The notes: generated by a model from the letters alone, not told the origin. Positions 24,706 through 36,980 are shown, numbered from the stretch's first letter. The stretch is 64,000 nt of DNA from Tragulus kanchil (GCA_022376925.1 JAIOJX010000005.1:155883501-155947500), one strand, 5' to 3'. Program-made: numbers and translations.

Positions 24706-24962
24706 TTTTTTTTTTTTTGGTGGTACCGTGTTCACTGCTGCTTATGGGTTTTCTCTAGCTGTGGCAAGTGGGCCTACTCTTCATTGTAGTGTGCGGGCTT
24801 CTCACTGCAGTGGGTTCTTTTGTTGCAGAGCACAGGCTGTAGGCTCTTGATTGTAGGGCTTAGTTGCTCTGCTGCATATAGGATCTTTGGGGACCAGGGA
24901 TGGAACCCATATCTCCTGCTTTGGCAAGCAGATTCTGAGCCACTAGACCACTGGGGAAGCGC
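24706..24962 (-). mobile_element. CHR-type tRNA SINE
   Basis: Antisense: T run at 24705-24718, TTCTCTAGCTGTGGCAAGTG, GTGCGGGCTTCTCACTGCAG, GACCAGGGATGGAACCC and ACTAGACCACTGGGGAAGCG at the tRNA head. An internal block typical of the full element is missing. Confidence 0.85.
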
Positions 24963-25257
24963 CTGCAACAACTTGTTTTGCTACCATCAAGCTGACAATC
25001 CTATCTCTGAATGGTTGTATATGAAATGGTAACAGTCCTGGGGGACCCTGACTTACGCGTGTGTTCTCTGACCACACTGCTCTGAGATGTCCTCAGGAAA
25101 GCCATGCTGATTCTAGAATGATCAGACAGTGAACTTAAAATGCTGTGATAGCTTTGGACGTTTTGAGTGCCCTTGCAAATGCACTTTCAATACAGTAGGT
25201 ACCACCAAAATCAGTTAAATGAGGAGACTAACAGGAAGCATTTAAAGTCAGCATCTT
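24963..25257. other. Single-copy stretch, nothing recognised
   Basis: Between a CHR SINE and duplication K. No repeat or coding signature seen. Confidence 0.45.
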
Positions 25258-25483
25258 CAGCTTGTCCTGCAAATGAGGTGAGGACTGACATGCAGCAAGG
25301 TATGGTCCCCTCACAGATAGCATTGACAAATAGCCAAAGTCTTTGGAATTCCTAACACAGATGTACTGGGTAGGAATAAGCTTGAACTCCTATGTATTTG
25401 TTCACATTTGAGACTAAGTGGGAAGCAAGTTGTCCATTACTTTGAATCAGGCTGTCCTGTTTCCTATGGAGATCTAGACTCTG

Positions 25484-25600
25484 GTATCCCCATCTATAAA
25501 GATGGCTATAAATACCAACTTTCTTGACTTCCGTGTCTGAAAGAGTCCTTTGAGGACCTAACTATTTGTAAAATTGACTCACTGGCATACAGTAGACACC
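25484..25600 (-). mobile_element. MIR SINE
   Basis: CCCCATCTATAAAGATGGCT, CTTTGAGGACCTAACTATTT and CTCACTGGCATACAGTAG are in the order of the reverse complement of the MIR 3' half. Confidence 0.7.
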
Positions 25601-26641
25601 CATACGAGACTTCTCCTCAACCTTCCTTGCCTAAGGCCCCTCACCTGTTGCAGTTCTACAAATTTCGTAAATATTGAATTCATATCCCAGATAACTCTTG
25701 GGAGGAAGTTGCACCTGAACTCAGATTCCAAAGCCCTTTTCCCTAAACTTGAAATGGTGAGGGTTGAAATCTTTCCCCTCAGGAATATGAAGTCTTCAGG
25801 AGGAGTTTGGCTATGGGACGGACTTTCCACTGGAGGATAGGCTTAAGCTTTCAAGCCTAGTGCTACCTAGATCTGCTGTAGGAAGAGATCCCTAGGATAT
25901 TGGTCTTTGATGTGTAGACCCAAAGATGAGACAATGAACTGATACTATTTTTCATAGGCTTTTGATTACTCAGGGACCCCTGGGTAAGTACTGTCATCTT
26001 CTCCCTTTGGGTCCAACAAGTGGGTAAAAGAGGCTCACAGACTGGTGTGTTTAAATATTCTTTGAGTTTTTTAAGGTCTCTTTTCCCCCCACACCACTAT
26101 TCAGGAAGCAAACAATTTCCTGTCTGGGGGCCTTGGTTAGTGATCTTTGGTTCCTAGATTAGTGAAATGGGAAAAGCATTCTCCCCAGGATACACAGTTG
26201 GAGGTAAGGATGGTTAGGATGGTGATAGTTTCAGGGAGTTCTCCTTGGTTTTCCCGACCTTAATATCTTAGTCCACCGGTCAACTGGCCAGGTGTAAGTT
26301 AATAAGCTGCTAAAGTCTATCAGTTTCCTCACTGAGGACTGGGAAACATAGGATGGATCAAGAAAACCACTGACCCTATGGTGGCATGAACTGGAACCAG
26401 GACTCAATTTTTATCACTGCCTCGGCTTGTCCTGAAAGGGTGAACTGACATGCAGCAAGGTATGGTCCTCACAGATAGCATTGACAAATAGCCAAAGTCT
26501 TTGGAATTCCTAACACAGATGTACTGGGTAGGAATAAGCTTGAACTCCTATGTATTTGTTCACATTTGAGACTAAGTGGGAAGCAAGTTGTCCATTACTT
26601 TGAATCAGGCTGTCCTGTTTCCTATGGAGATCTAGACTCTG

Positions 26642-26758
26642 GTATCCCCATCTATAAAGATGGCTATAAATACCAACTTTCTTGACTTCCGTGTCTGAAA
26701 GAGTCCTTTGAGGACCTAACTATTTGTAAAATTGACTCACTGGCATACAGTAGACACC
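26642..26758 (-). mobile_element. MIR SINE, duplicate copy
   Basis: Same as 25484-25600, shifted by 1158 in duplication K. Confidence 0.7.
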
Positions 26759-27487
26759 CATACGAGACTTCTCCTCAACCTTCCTTGCCTAAGGCCCCTC
26801 ACCTGTTGCAGTTCTACAAATTTCGTAAATATTGAATTCATATCCCAGATAACTCTTGGGAGGAAGTTGCACCTGAACTCAGATTCCAAAGCCCTTTTCC
26901 CTAAACTTGAAATGGTGAGGGTTGAAATCTTTCCCTCAGGAATATGAAGTCTTCAGGAGGAGTTTGGCTATGGGACGGACTTTCCACTGGAGGATAGGCT
27001 TAAGCTTTCAAGCCTAGTGCTACCTAGATCTGCTGTAGGAAGAGATCCCTAGGATATTGGTCTTTGATGTGTAGACCCAAAGATGAGACAATGAACTGAT
27101 ACTATTTTTCATAGGCTTTTGATTACTCAGGGACCCCTGGGTAAGTACTGTCATCTTCTCCCTTTGGGTCCAACAAGTGGGTAAAAGAGGCTCACAGACT
27201 GGTGTGTTTAAATATTCTTTGAGTTTTTTAAGGTCTCTTTTCCCCCCACACCACTATTCAGGAAGCAAACAATTTCCTGTCTGGGGGCCTTGGTTAGTGA
27301 TCTTTGGTTCCTAGATTAGTGAAATGGGAAAAGCATTCTCCCCAGGATACACAGTTGGAGGTAAGGATGGTTAGGATGGTGATAGTTTCAGGGAGTTCTC
27401 CTTGGTTTTCCCGACCTTAATATCTTAGTCCACCGGTCAACTGGCCAGGTGTAAGTTAATAAGCTGCTAAAGTCTATCAGTTTCCTC

Positions 27488-29853
27488 ACTGAGGACTGGG
27501 AAACATAGGATGGATCAAGAAAACCACTGACCCTATGGTGGCATGAACTGGAACCAGGACTCAATTTATCACCTGGTCTCTGTGTACCCTATGCTAACAT
27601 GAGGCGCCTGATGGGGTCTTAGAGTTTGAACTGACATCTATACGGGTAGACCTTAAGTCTGGGTGTTCTTAGTATAGTTATTCCAAAATGATTCTTTGTC
27701 TTTCTGAGGAAAGACTAGGGAAAGATTCACTGACCTCGCAAACCTTGCTCATTATATAGTATGTATTACCATCAGACACAAAATACTAATCTAAAAAATA
27801 CCAAACTATTCAGTACTAAAATAGTAATACTAATCCTAATACTAATTTGCAGGAGACAAAACGCTACTGCCTGACCTCTGTATAGAATCTTACTTTCCCC
27901 ACTGATGCCAAGGAGCCTAATTCCACAGCGGCATCTCCTGCTGTTACACCTTAACTATAAAGGATAGCTTCTCGATGATGTTGTTGCCACCGTAATACAC
28001 TCTTTATTGCCTTTGTCTTTAAGAAGGGCCTGGAAGACACAACCTTCTTAGTGGATTTTCTGATCTTAGGGGAAAGTTCATCGTAATATCCTCCCTGTGC
28101 CTTCTAACCCCTTTCTCACTCTGCCAAAGCAGTTCACACATCGCCAGGTCATTTATTATAGCTCATCATCATCTCCAAACTTCAGAACAGCCGTCTCCAC
28201 AGCCTCTGATTAGATCTTCTCCAGGGGAAATGCTCATGTCACACTCTACCGTGGGCAGCCTGACATTCTTAACTCCATTATCCAGTATCCTCAAAACTTC
28301 CATGCCTGTTCCCACGGGTCCTGCAGTATGTACTTATCAGACCTTATGCCATTTTCAGTGAAGAAGCTGCTTCTTCTCGGGACAAAGAGAATTCCTGGCT
28401 TGGGGGTTGGAGGGGGTGCTGTGACCAAAGTTATTTTTGAGATAATAAGGGGAAGAGGTGGATATTTAGGAGAATGTGTAACAAATTTCAAGGTCTATAC
28501 CTCAAGTGCACTCTTTTTTATGATCTCTAGGCAACAGGAAGCTGTTCCTTTCTAGCCTAGGTGAGGGGAGACCACTTCTCTAAGCCTGCGGGTTTGAAGG
28601 GACCTCTGAAAGTTCAAGATTCTCAGGGGTATCTACCCAAATATACCCCTCCTGAGTCTCAACCATGGGTAGAACCTTAATTTCTGAGGACTGGGAAACA
28701 TAGGATGGATCAAGAAACCACTGACCCTATGGTGGCATGAACTGGAACCAGGACTCAATTTATCACCTGGTCTCTGTGTACCCTATGCTAACATGAGGCG
28801 CCTGATGGGGTCTTAGAGTTTGAACTGACATCTATACGGGTAGACCTTAAGTCTGGGTGTTCTTAGTATAGTTATTCCAAAATGATTCTTTGTCTTTCTG
28901 AGGAAAGACTAGGGAAAGATTCACTGACCTCGCAAACCTTGCTCATTATATAGTATGTATTACCATCAGACACAAAATACTAATCTAAAAAATACCAAAC
29001 TATTCAGTACTAAAATAGTAATACTAATCCTAATACTAATTTGCAGGAGACAAAACGCTACTGCCTGACCTCTGTATAGAATCTTACTTTCCCCACTGAT
29101 GCCAAGGAGCCTAATTCCACAGCGGCATCTCCTGCTGTTACACCTTAACTATAAAGGATAGCTTCTCGATGATGTTGTTGCCACCGTAATACACTCTTTA
29201 TTGCCTTTGTCTTTAAGAAGGGCCTGGAAGACACAACCTTCTTAGTGGATTTTCTGATCTTAGGGGAAAGTTCATCGTAATATCCTCCCTGTGCCTTCTA
29301 ACCCCTTTCTCACTCTGCCAAAGCAGTTCACACATCGCCAGGTCATTTATTATAGCTCATCATCATCTCCAAACTTCAGAACAGCCGTCTCCACAGCCTC
29401 TGATTAGATCTTCTCCAGGGGAAATGCTCATGTCACACTCTACCGTGGGCAGCCTGACATTCTTAACTCCATTATCCAGTATCCTCAAAACTTCCATGCC
29501 TGTTCCCACGGGTCCTGCAGTATGTACTTATCAGACCTTATGCCATTTTCAGTGAAGAAGCTTCTTCTTCTCGGGACAAAGAGAATTCCTGGCTTGGGGG
29601 TTGGAGGGGGTGCTGTGACCAAAGTTATTTTTGAGATAATAAGGGGAAGAGGTGGATATTTAGGAGAATGTGTAACAAATTTCAAGGTCTATACCTCAAG
29701 TGCACTCTTTTTTATGATCTCTAGGCAACAGGAAGCTGTTCCTTTCTAGCCTAGGTGAGGGGAGACCACTTCTCTAAGCCTGCGGGTTTGAAGGGACCTC
29801 TGAAAGTTCAAGATTCTCAGGGGTATCTACCCAAATATACCCCTCCTGAGTCT
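27488..29853. repeat. Tandem duplication L, period 1194-1195
   Basis: Copy 1 is 27488-28659 and copy 2 starts at about 28683 (CTGAGGACTGGGAAACATAG). Copy 1 diverges after TGAGTCTCA and is followed by about 23 unmatched bases. A one-base indel and a G/T change (AAGCTGCTTC, AAGCTTCTTC) separate the copies. Bases 26330-26420 are a third copy of the start. The unit contains no repeat or gene I recognise. Confidence 0.95.
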
Positions 29854-31030
29854 CAGGGTTCCTTGCTTTGCCTCTCAAGGTTCCAATCTAGCAAAGGAGA
29901 CCTGTCAAGGTCTCATTCAGTGCCCTTTGTATCTCTGTCACCTTTACAGTTTAGTGCTCAGTTGAGTTTTCAATATGATCTATCATCCAGCTGCAGGAGA
30001 TGAAGATCTTTTTAAAGCAAGTCACTGAAATGTCCTGGCTTTCACAGCATGTCCTGGGCTGCTAGGAAGCCTATCTAAGCCTCTCATTCTTCAAAGATTT
30101 CAGATCAGTTTTTTAAAGACGAGCTGTCCTACAGTCATGGCTTTCCATTACTCGAGGCATTTGGGTCCTAGAACCACTCCATTAGGAGTGCTTACCTTTT
30201 CACCTGTAACTCAGCCCAGGAGAGGCGAGCCTTCAACGGTGCTGCTACAGAGTTTTGCTTCTGCTGAGAAAGAGAAAGGGATGTCTTACAAACTCCATCT
30301 CTAGGCAGAATGGGCATCCAGGGCACTTTGCTGTAACTCTGGCTTCCCACTGGAGATACACCCTGAAGGTATCAACACCCCTTCACATTGAGTTTGCTTC
30401 AAGCCTGTGCCTGCACAAACACAGACCTGACTTCAGTGGCTTCGCAGAGACCCTGAGGCAGAAAGCATAAAGACATGTAGGTCACTTGAGGCTGGACACC
30501 GTCAGCATGAATTCAAGCTCATCTAGAATGATCCAAAGCATTTGCAGCTGAAATTAGATGTGAGCCAGGGGGATATGACTCAGAACAAAAGTTCCTATTA
30601 GGAAAAGGCATTAACAATGCAACTGACTTCTCAAGACTGTCGGACTCTCCTCTGAGATTTGACATAACTTTGTGTCTGTCATTTCATATGGGGAGGGAAG
30701 GGAGAACTGGCCTGCTGAGTCAGTCCCCTCTGCTGTGAGTCAGAGGCTGACTCATTGCAACATTACCTTTCTAGACATCTTCATTTGCACACACATGGGC
30801 ACTCAGCAGGGGAATGGGCATCCTGTGCCTCCATCTGAATAGGGAAACCTGTGGGTAGGAGTTGATGTCAGTATGAACACCATAGCATGTATGTCAATGT
30901 GAAATCAGCTGCCAGAACAAGGGAAAGGTCAGACTGCAGGGATGTGATGTATGTCACATGTCTGATATGGGCCATACATGTGATACACCAAGAAGGCAAA
31001 GGCAAGAACATGGAATATAGAACAAAAAAA
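29854..31030. other. Single-copy stretch with an AP-1-site cluster
   Basis: No gene or named repeat seen. It holds four TGA(C/G)TCA sites at 30576-30754 (see separate entry). The short open readings here have no recognisable motif. Confidence 0.45.
30576..30754. promoter_or_regulatory. Cluster of four AP-1/NF-E2-type sites
   Basis: Perfect TGA(C/G)TCA heptamers lie at 30576-30582, 30716-30722, 30736-30742 and 30748-30754. The 30716 site sits in GCTGAGTCAG, which also fits the NF-E2/antioxidant-element core. Three sites in 39 bases is far above chance for a 7-mer of this degeneracy. Binding is an inference; no promoter or gene is visible nearby. Confidence 0.4.
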
Positions 31031-33340
31031 TAAACACTTCACAGATAGAACTTTAGGAAGGGGTTCCCAATCTCTTGGATCTAATGCCTAATGAACTGAA
31101 GTGGAGCTGATATAATAATAGAAAAAAAGAGCACAATAAATGTAATGCACTCAAGCCATCCTGAAGCCATCCCTGTATCCCCAGTCTGTGGAAAAATTAT
31201 CTTCCAGGAAACTGGTATTGAAAAGGTTGAGGACTGCTGCCCTACAGGAAACACAGGTCCCTGAGCTCAGTAACTTAGGCTATATTCAGCTGTACCTGAA
31301 AAGCTGGTAAACCAACCAGATCCTAGGCCACAACACAACTTTCATCAGTCCTTATGATACTTAGCATCCTGTCTTAGTCTGGTGTTCCTGGGAGCTAGAG
31401 CCTAAGAGAACTCGAGTGTCGGTCAGTTACTTGGGAGGTGATCTCAGGAGACAGGAAGGAAGAGTGCGACCAGAAAAGTGCTAAAAGGAGCATCATTTTA
31501 ACTGGTTACTGCCATGGGCAGCTGGGGCTTGAACCTGCAGGGACCTGAAGAGTCTTGGAGGATTTGCCACAGGTGTGCGTCTATAGTCTGAGAGTCCAGA
31601 GCATGTACCCTCACTTCTCATCCCCTGCTGATGGAGTGTTGACCCCAGGAGTATCATCTCCCCCGCTTCTGAGCTGCTCTGCCTGTAAGCTGAATAAACT
31701 CCCAGGTTTCCTAGAAAGCTTCAAAGGAAGAAGAGGTTGGTGAGCCCTTAAAATGGGGCACCATCCTTCACAGTCAAACTGAAATCAGAAATGCCCAGAT
31801 GTGCCAAGGGGGCGGAGCTGGGCCATCAGAACTCTGCTGCAGGTAAATCACTTTATCTGACCAAAACACAACTTTGTTATCTTTGGCTTCAGCCTAATTA
31901 CTCACATGTTTAGAATTTAGAAAATACTGAAATTCTTGGTCTCAGAACAAATGAGTTACTAGAAATGAATAATTAATGCTGTAAATCATAATGTGTGGGT
32001 TAAGCTGAAGCTCCAATACATTGACCATTTGATGCAAAGAGCCAACTCACTGGAAATGACCCTGATGCTTGGCAGGATTGAAGGCAGGAGGAGAAGGGGG
32101 CACCACAGGATGAGATCATTGGATGGTATTGTTGACTCAATAAACATTTGCCCCGGATTGAAGGACAGGAGCTGGCATGCTGAGCCAGGTAAAAAGCCTA
32201 ATGCCTAATGAACAAAAAATAAACACTTCACAGATAGAACTTTAGGAAGGGTTCCCAATCTCTTGGATCTAATGCCTAATGAACTGAAGTGGAGCTGATA
32301 TAATAATAAAAAAAGAGCACAATAAATGTAATGCACTCAAGCCATCCTGAAGCCATCCCTGTATCCCCAGTCTGTGGAAAAATTATCTTCCAGGAAACTG
32401 GTATTGAAAAGGTTGAGGACTGCTGCCCTACAGGAAACACAGGTCCCTGAGCTCAGTAACTTAGGCTATATTCAGCTGTACCTGAAAAGCTGGTAAACCA
32501 ACCAGATCCTAGGCCACAACACAACTTTCATCAGTCCTTATGATACTTAGCATCCTGTCTTAGTCTGGTGTTCCTGGGAGCTAGAGCCTAAGAGAACTCG
32601 AGTGTCGGTCAGTTACTTGGGAGGTGATCTCAGGAGACAGGAAGGAAGAGTGCGACCAGAAAAGTGCTAAAAGGAGCATCATTTTAACTGGTTACTGCCA
32701 TGGGCAGCTGGGGCTTGAACCTGCAGGGACCTGAAGAGTCTTGGAGGATTTGCCACAGGTGTGCGTCTATAGTCTGAGAGTCCAGAGCATGTACCCTCAC
32801 TTCTCATCCCCTGCTGATGGAGTGTTGACCCCAGGAGTATCATCTCCCCCGCTTCTGAGCTGCTCTGCCTGTAAGCTGAATAAACTCCCAGGTTTCCTAG
32901 AAAGCTTCAAAGGAAGAAGAGGTTGGTGAGCCCTTAAAATGGGGCACCATCCTTCACAGTCAAACTGAAATCAGAAATGCCCAGATGTGCCAAGGGGGCG
33001 GAGCTGGGCCATCAGAACTCTGCTGCAGGTAAATCACTTTATCTGACCAAAACACAACTTTGTTATCTTTGGCTTCAGCCTAATTACTCACATGTTTAGA
33101 ATTTAGAAAATACTGAAATTCTTGGTCTCAGAACAAATGAGTTACTAGAAATGAATAATTAATGCTGTAAATCATAATGTGTGGGTTAAGCTGAAGCTCC
33201 AATACATTGACCATTTGATGCAAAGAGCCAACTCACTGGAAATGACCCTGATGCTTGGCAGGATTGAAGGCAGGAGGAGAAGGGGGCACCACAGGATGAG
33301 ATCATTGGATGGTATTGTTGACTCAATAAACATGAGTTTG
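31031..33340. repeat. Tandem duplication M, period 1186-1189
   Basis: Copy 1 is 31031-about 32190 and copy 2 starts at about 32220 with TAAACACTTCACAG. The A runs and a G run differ by one or two bases. The end of copy 1 is damaged: AATAAACATTTGCCCCGGAT replaces AATAAACATGAGTTTGAGCA, with about 30 bases lost in the BovB tail. Confidence 0.94.
31992..32185 (+). mobile_element. BovB 3' end fragment, corrupted copy
   Basis: Sense-strand BovB C-terminal coding remnant whose end is lost at the duplication M junction. See 33180-33437. Confidence 0.85.
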
Positions 33341-33437
33341 AGCACACTCCAGGAGATGGTGAAGGACAGAGAAGCCTGGCATGCTCGCAGTCCATGGGGT
33401 CACAAAAGAGTCGGACAGGACTAGCAACTGAACAACA
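33180..33437 (+). mobile_element. BovB LINE 3' end fragment
   Basis: The plus reading contains KLKLQYIDHLMQRANSLEMT and GRIEGRRRRG, then MSLSTLQEMVKDREAWHA. This is the C-terminal end of the BovB ORF2 product, 5' truncated. The element ends near GAGTCGGACAGGACTAGC, where the BovB and Bov-tA tails share sequence. Confidence 0.92.
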
Positions 33438-34300
33438 ATGGAAAGTTAAGTGTAAAGAGGACCTTAAATTATTTTTAACATTTTATATTGATGACTAAAC
33501 ATCAAACTTACTGTTTTTTACCACCTTTGGATTCTATAGGTATGTTGCATAAAAATGTGTATACACCAGCAGAACCTAATGAAATATATGATACAATAAG
33601 GGCAAGACCAAATATTAACTCTCTGGAAAGTCAAAGGAGGTAGACAGACCTGGTAAGACTGGAGTGGTAGGCTTGGTGCCCACCCACAGCCCTCAGGTCT
33701 TAACATACCAGCAGACACTGGCTGGCGTCTAACTACCAGTGTTGCATCTAAAGGCTCTTCAGACATAGAAGACCCTTTATCTCTGCACAGGACAGGCCCC
33801 ACTGCTAGGGAATTAACCTATTTTTGGAGCAGGGCTTAACCAATTATTTATTGGAATTAATTTGTAAATGCCCTATTCTCTTGCCCTTATTCCCAGTGTT
33901 GAGTCTTAATAACACAAGACATATTGACTGCCTTCTTTCATCTCACATCTCTACTCTCTAACTGCTGGGGTTTCCCAGATCTGTTTACACTTATCTTCAT
34001 TTTTCTCTAACTGCTCCAAGTAAAGCTTCAAAGGAAGAAGAGGTTGGTGAGCCCTTAAAATGGGGCACCATCCTTCACAGTCAAACTGAAATCAGAAATG
34101 CCCAGATGTGCCAAGGGGGCGGAGCTGGGCCATCAGAACTCTGCTGCAGGTAAATCACTTTATCTGACCAAAACACAACTTTGTTATCTTTGGCTTCAGC
34201 CTAATTACTCACATGTTTAGAATTTAGAAAATACTGAAATTCTTGGTCTCAGAACAAATGAGTTACTAGAAATGAATAATTAATGCTGTAAATCATAATG

Positions 34301-34558
34301 TGTGGGTTAAGCTGAAGCTCCAATACATTGACCATTTGATGCAAAGAGCCAACTCACTGGAAATGACCCTGATGCTTGGCAGGATTGAAGGCAGGAGGAG
34401 AAGGGGGCACCACAGGATGAGATCATTGGATGGTATTGTTGACTCAATAAACATGAGTTTGAGCACACTCCAGGAGATGGTGAAGGACAGAGAAGCCTGG
34501 CATGCTCGCAGTCCATGGGGTCACAAAAGAGTCGGACAGGACTAGCAACTGAACAACA
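34301..34558 (+). mobile_element. BovB LINE 3' end fragment, duplicate copy
   Basis: Identical to 33180-33437, shifted by 1121 in duplication N. Confidence 0.92.
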
Positions 34559-35121
34559 ATGGAAAGTTAAGTGTAAAGAGGACCTTAAATTATTTTTAAC
34601 ATTTTATATTGATGACTAAACATCAAACTTACTGTTTTTTACCACCTTTGGATTCTATAGGTATGTTGCATAAAAATGTGTATACACCAGCAGAACCTAA
34701 TGAAATATATGATACAATAAGGGCAAGACCAAATATTAACTCTCTGGAAAGTCAAAGGAGGTAGACAGACCTGGTAAGACTGGAGTGGTAGGCTTGGTGC
34801 CCACCCACAGCCCTCAGGTCTTAACATACCAGCAGACACTGGCTGGCGTCTAACTACCAGTGTTGCATCTAAAGGCTCTTCAGACATAGAAGACCCTTTA
34901 TCTCTGCACAGGACAGGCCCCACTGCTAGGGAATTAACCTATTTTTGGAGCAGGGCTTAACCAATTATTTATTGGAATTAATTTGTAAATGCCCTATTCT
35001 CTTGCCCTTATTCCCAGTGTTGAGTCTTAATAACACAAGACATATTGACTGCCTTCTTTCATCTCACATCTCTACTCTCTAACTGCTGGGGTTTCCCAGA
35101 TCTGTTTACACTTATCTTCAT

Positions 35122-35465
35122 GTCTGATTTTGGGAAAACTCAACTAAAATAATTGGTCAAAAGATGCTCCAAGTAAATATTCGGATGTAGAAAACTGGTA
35201 TTCACAGTCTTAAAACCAGTTAAGCTGACTTAGCAATATGTACAGCTATAAAAGCACAATAATAGATTCTTTTAACAATCAGGGAAAAGGACCTTTGTTT
35301 GAAATATTCAAAATTGTTTCTAATACACCTGATTTTTGCATGAGTGATTGAAAGCAGATAAGCAAAGCTTAACAGAGAGGATGAAGCAAAATAGATTAAC
35401 AAGGTCCAACTTAACCTTTATGTGTAGATTGAAGTATGAGATAGGATTTGTGGAGTTAACTCTCT
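35122..35465. other. Single-copy stretch, nothing recognised
   Basis: AT-rich, with no gene or repeat signature I can name. Start of the longest part of the window without tandem duplication (35122-39187). Confidence 0.45.
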
Positions 35466-36305
35466 TCCAATTGAAATATCTACTCTTAGTCATATTATAA
35501 AAGCTTCTCCATTGATTGTGTGGATATCTTTGTTAAAGACCCATTGAAACATAGGAGTCAATTTCTGGATTCCCTATTATTCTGATGTATTCAAGAAAGG
35601 ACCTACTGCCCAGGTACAAAAAACATGGTTATCCTGCATCTTCCAGTTGTTAGCTCTTCAAGGTCTGTCTTAGCTTTTGACACAAGGTCTGCTTTTCAGG
35701 GTTGCCCCCAACCAATTACTGTACCACTACCTTGGTCAGTCATGGGCTTGCATCTGCCCAGAGAAGAGCTTGCCCTCAAATGCTACCTTGACCAAAGACC
35801 TAGCTCTGTCTATCCATTATGGACCTCCCTCAGGACCAAATTTCCCCCATTGCAGGGAGTTTCATCAGGCTATTCAGTAATCTGGTGGATTCTCCTGCTC
35901 CACCTTTCTTCCTCCTTCCCTTTCAAAGGCATTTCTCTTTCAAAATGTTTGCATTCCTAACTCTCAGGATCTGTCTCCTAGAAAGCCTGATGAGACAAGT
36001 GATGTATGTCTACCTTATGTCAATACCACTCTGTCTTGGTTATTATAGTTCTATTAAGTCTTGAAATCAGGTGATAAAATTGCACTTATCTTCATTAAAA
36101 TAACTTGGGCCACTCTCCTTTTACTTCCGGATGAATTTTTGAATAGTGTCAATTACTATAGAAAATTGTTTTTGTTTGGCGTGGTGTTGATTATATATAT
36201 CAATGAGGGAATATGGGCCTTGTAACAATAGAAATTATCTAATCCATAGATGATATATCACTCAGATCTTTTTTTGTTTCTCCACGTTTCACATGTATTT
36301 ATGTT
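35466..36305 (-). mobile_element. L1 LINE, antisense, split by an insertion at 35591-35999
   Basis: The left part (about 35500-35590) and right part (36000-36305) read as one antisense L1 ORF2 3' segment. GATATCTTTGTTAAAGACCC and CAATTTCTGGATTCCCTATT come first. After the insertion, TGTCTACCTTATGTCAATAC, TCTTGGTTATTATAGTTCTA and AAGTCTTGAAATCAGGTG continue in the same order as the L1 consensus. No coding capacity remains. Confidence 0.8.
35591..35999. mobile_element. 409-bp insertion of unknown family inside L1
   Basis: The insert is bounded by the 8-base direct repeat TGATGTAT at 35583-35590 and 36000-36007. Removing the insert and one repeat restores a continuous L1 order. It has no obvious TG...CA LTR ends, no terminal inverted repeat, no poly-A tail and no tRNA head. 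An 8-base duplication fits a hAT-type DNA transposon or an unusual retroelement, but I cannot assign a family. Open readings across it look like chance. Confidence 0.6.
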
Positions 36306-36669
36306 ACCTCATTAAGAAATAAAGAATAAATCCTTTGTAGATTAGCCCCTTTTGTCAGCATTGGCACAGTTTTCCTTATTGGAAAGACTTCAGGAGAATT
36401 CATTACATAGCTATCATAAAAATAAAGCAAAAAGGAATTAGTGCAGTAAGCCAGAGATCAGTAACAGCAGACTTGTGAGGCAAAGTGGGGATCTGGTGTT
36501 CCCAGAGCCTAGGAGCCAGGGTCATGTGAGGCTACCTGGAAGGAGGGGGCAATATGGCATCATTGAGATGATGCTCAAAGCTGAAAGAGAAGGTAAATAC
36601 ATGAGCTTGTCTGTCCTCTGTCCAATATCCTGTACGTAAGCCATTTTCTGAACCTAGCCAGAAGTTGCT
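36306..36669. other. Single-copy stretch, nothing recognised
   Basis: Between the antisense L1 and the old repeat at 36670. No coding or RNA signature seen. Confidence 0.4.
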
Positions 36670-36980
36670 GATGGATTCATTTCTTAACTATTGCTGCCTA
36701 AGAACAGGACTGAACTTGGCAGCTGAAATCAATTCTCCCAGTTCCTAAGGATTGAGAGTCAGGCACAGCCCAACTGGTCCTGCGCTTCAGAGTCTCTCAA
36801 AATTGCACCCCAGGTGTTGGCTGGGCTGCATTCTCACAAAGACTGGACTGGGGAAGAATCTATCTTCAAACTCAGGTGGGCAGTAAAATTCAGTTCCCTG
36901 TAGTTTTTGAACTACAGTTTGTGGCTGGCTTTTGGCCAGAGGCAGTCCCCAGTTTTCTAGAGGTTTCCCAAATTTCCTTG
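36670..36980 (+). mobile_element. Ancient mammalian LTR-type repeat, family uncertain
   Basis: TTAACTATTGCTGCCTAAGA, GGCTGGGCTGCATTCTCAC, GACTGGACTGGGGAAGAATC and TCTAGAGG are in the order of a common old interspersed repeat (CTGGGCTGCATTC and GGGGAAGAATC are its hallmarks). I am confident it is a repeat but not of the family name. Confidence 0.5.

Larger units (their letters stand above)
22660..24960. repeat. Tandem duplication J, period 1100 (later part 1102)
   Basis: Copy 1 is 22660-23732 and copy 2 starts at about 23766 (ACCGCTAGGGGCTTCC; 22671 matches 23771). The end of copy 1 has lost about 25 bases within a SINE (CTACTCTTCAAGTGGGTGAC) and then has about 33 unmatched bases (23733-23765). 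Unlike the other pairs, the first 230 bases, a SINE, differ at several sites, mostly transitions, and the poly-C/poly-A tract differs in length. Confidence 0.92.
25258..27578. repeat. Tandem duplication K, period about 1158
   Basis: Copy 1 is 25258-26420 and copy 2 starts at about 26423 (GGCTTGTCCTGAAAGGGTGA). The first bases of copy 2 are damaged (compare AGCTTGTCCTGCAAATGAGG) and so is the end of copy 1 (CAATTTTTATCACTGCCTCG against CAATTTATCACCTGGTCTC). Between these ends the copies match closely apart from a C-run and a two-base difference. Confidence 0.93.
32901..35121. repeat. Tandem duplication N, period 1121
   Basis: Copy 1 is 32901-34000 and copy 2 is 34022-35121, starting AAAGCTTCAAAGGAAGAAGA. 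Copy 1 is followed by about 20 unmatched bases. Bases 31714-32148, 32901-33335 and 34022-34456 are a triplicate. Confidence 0.95.

Noticed and set aside
31805..34115. CTCF- or Sp1-like core CCAAGGGGGCGG (near 31806, 32993, 34114)
   Set aside because: Only the GC-box half fits well; the CTCF upstream half does not. The triple occurrence is the assembly pattern.
31992..34545. Frames of 71-81 codons with an RRRRG motif
   Set aside because: C-terminal remnant of the BovB ORF product, not a host gene; three appearances are duplication artefacts.
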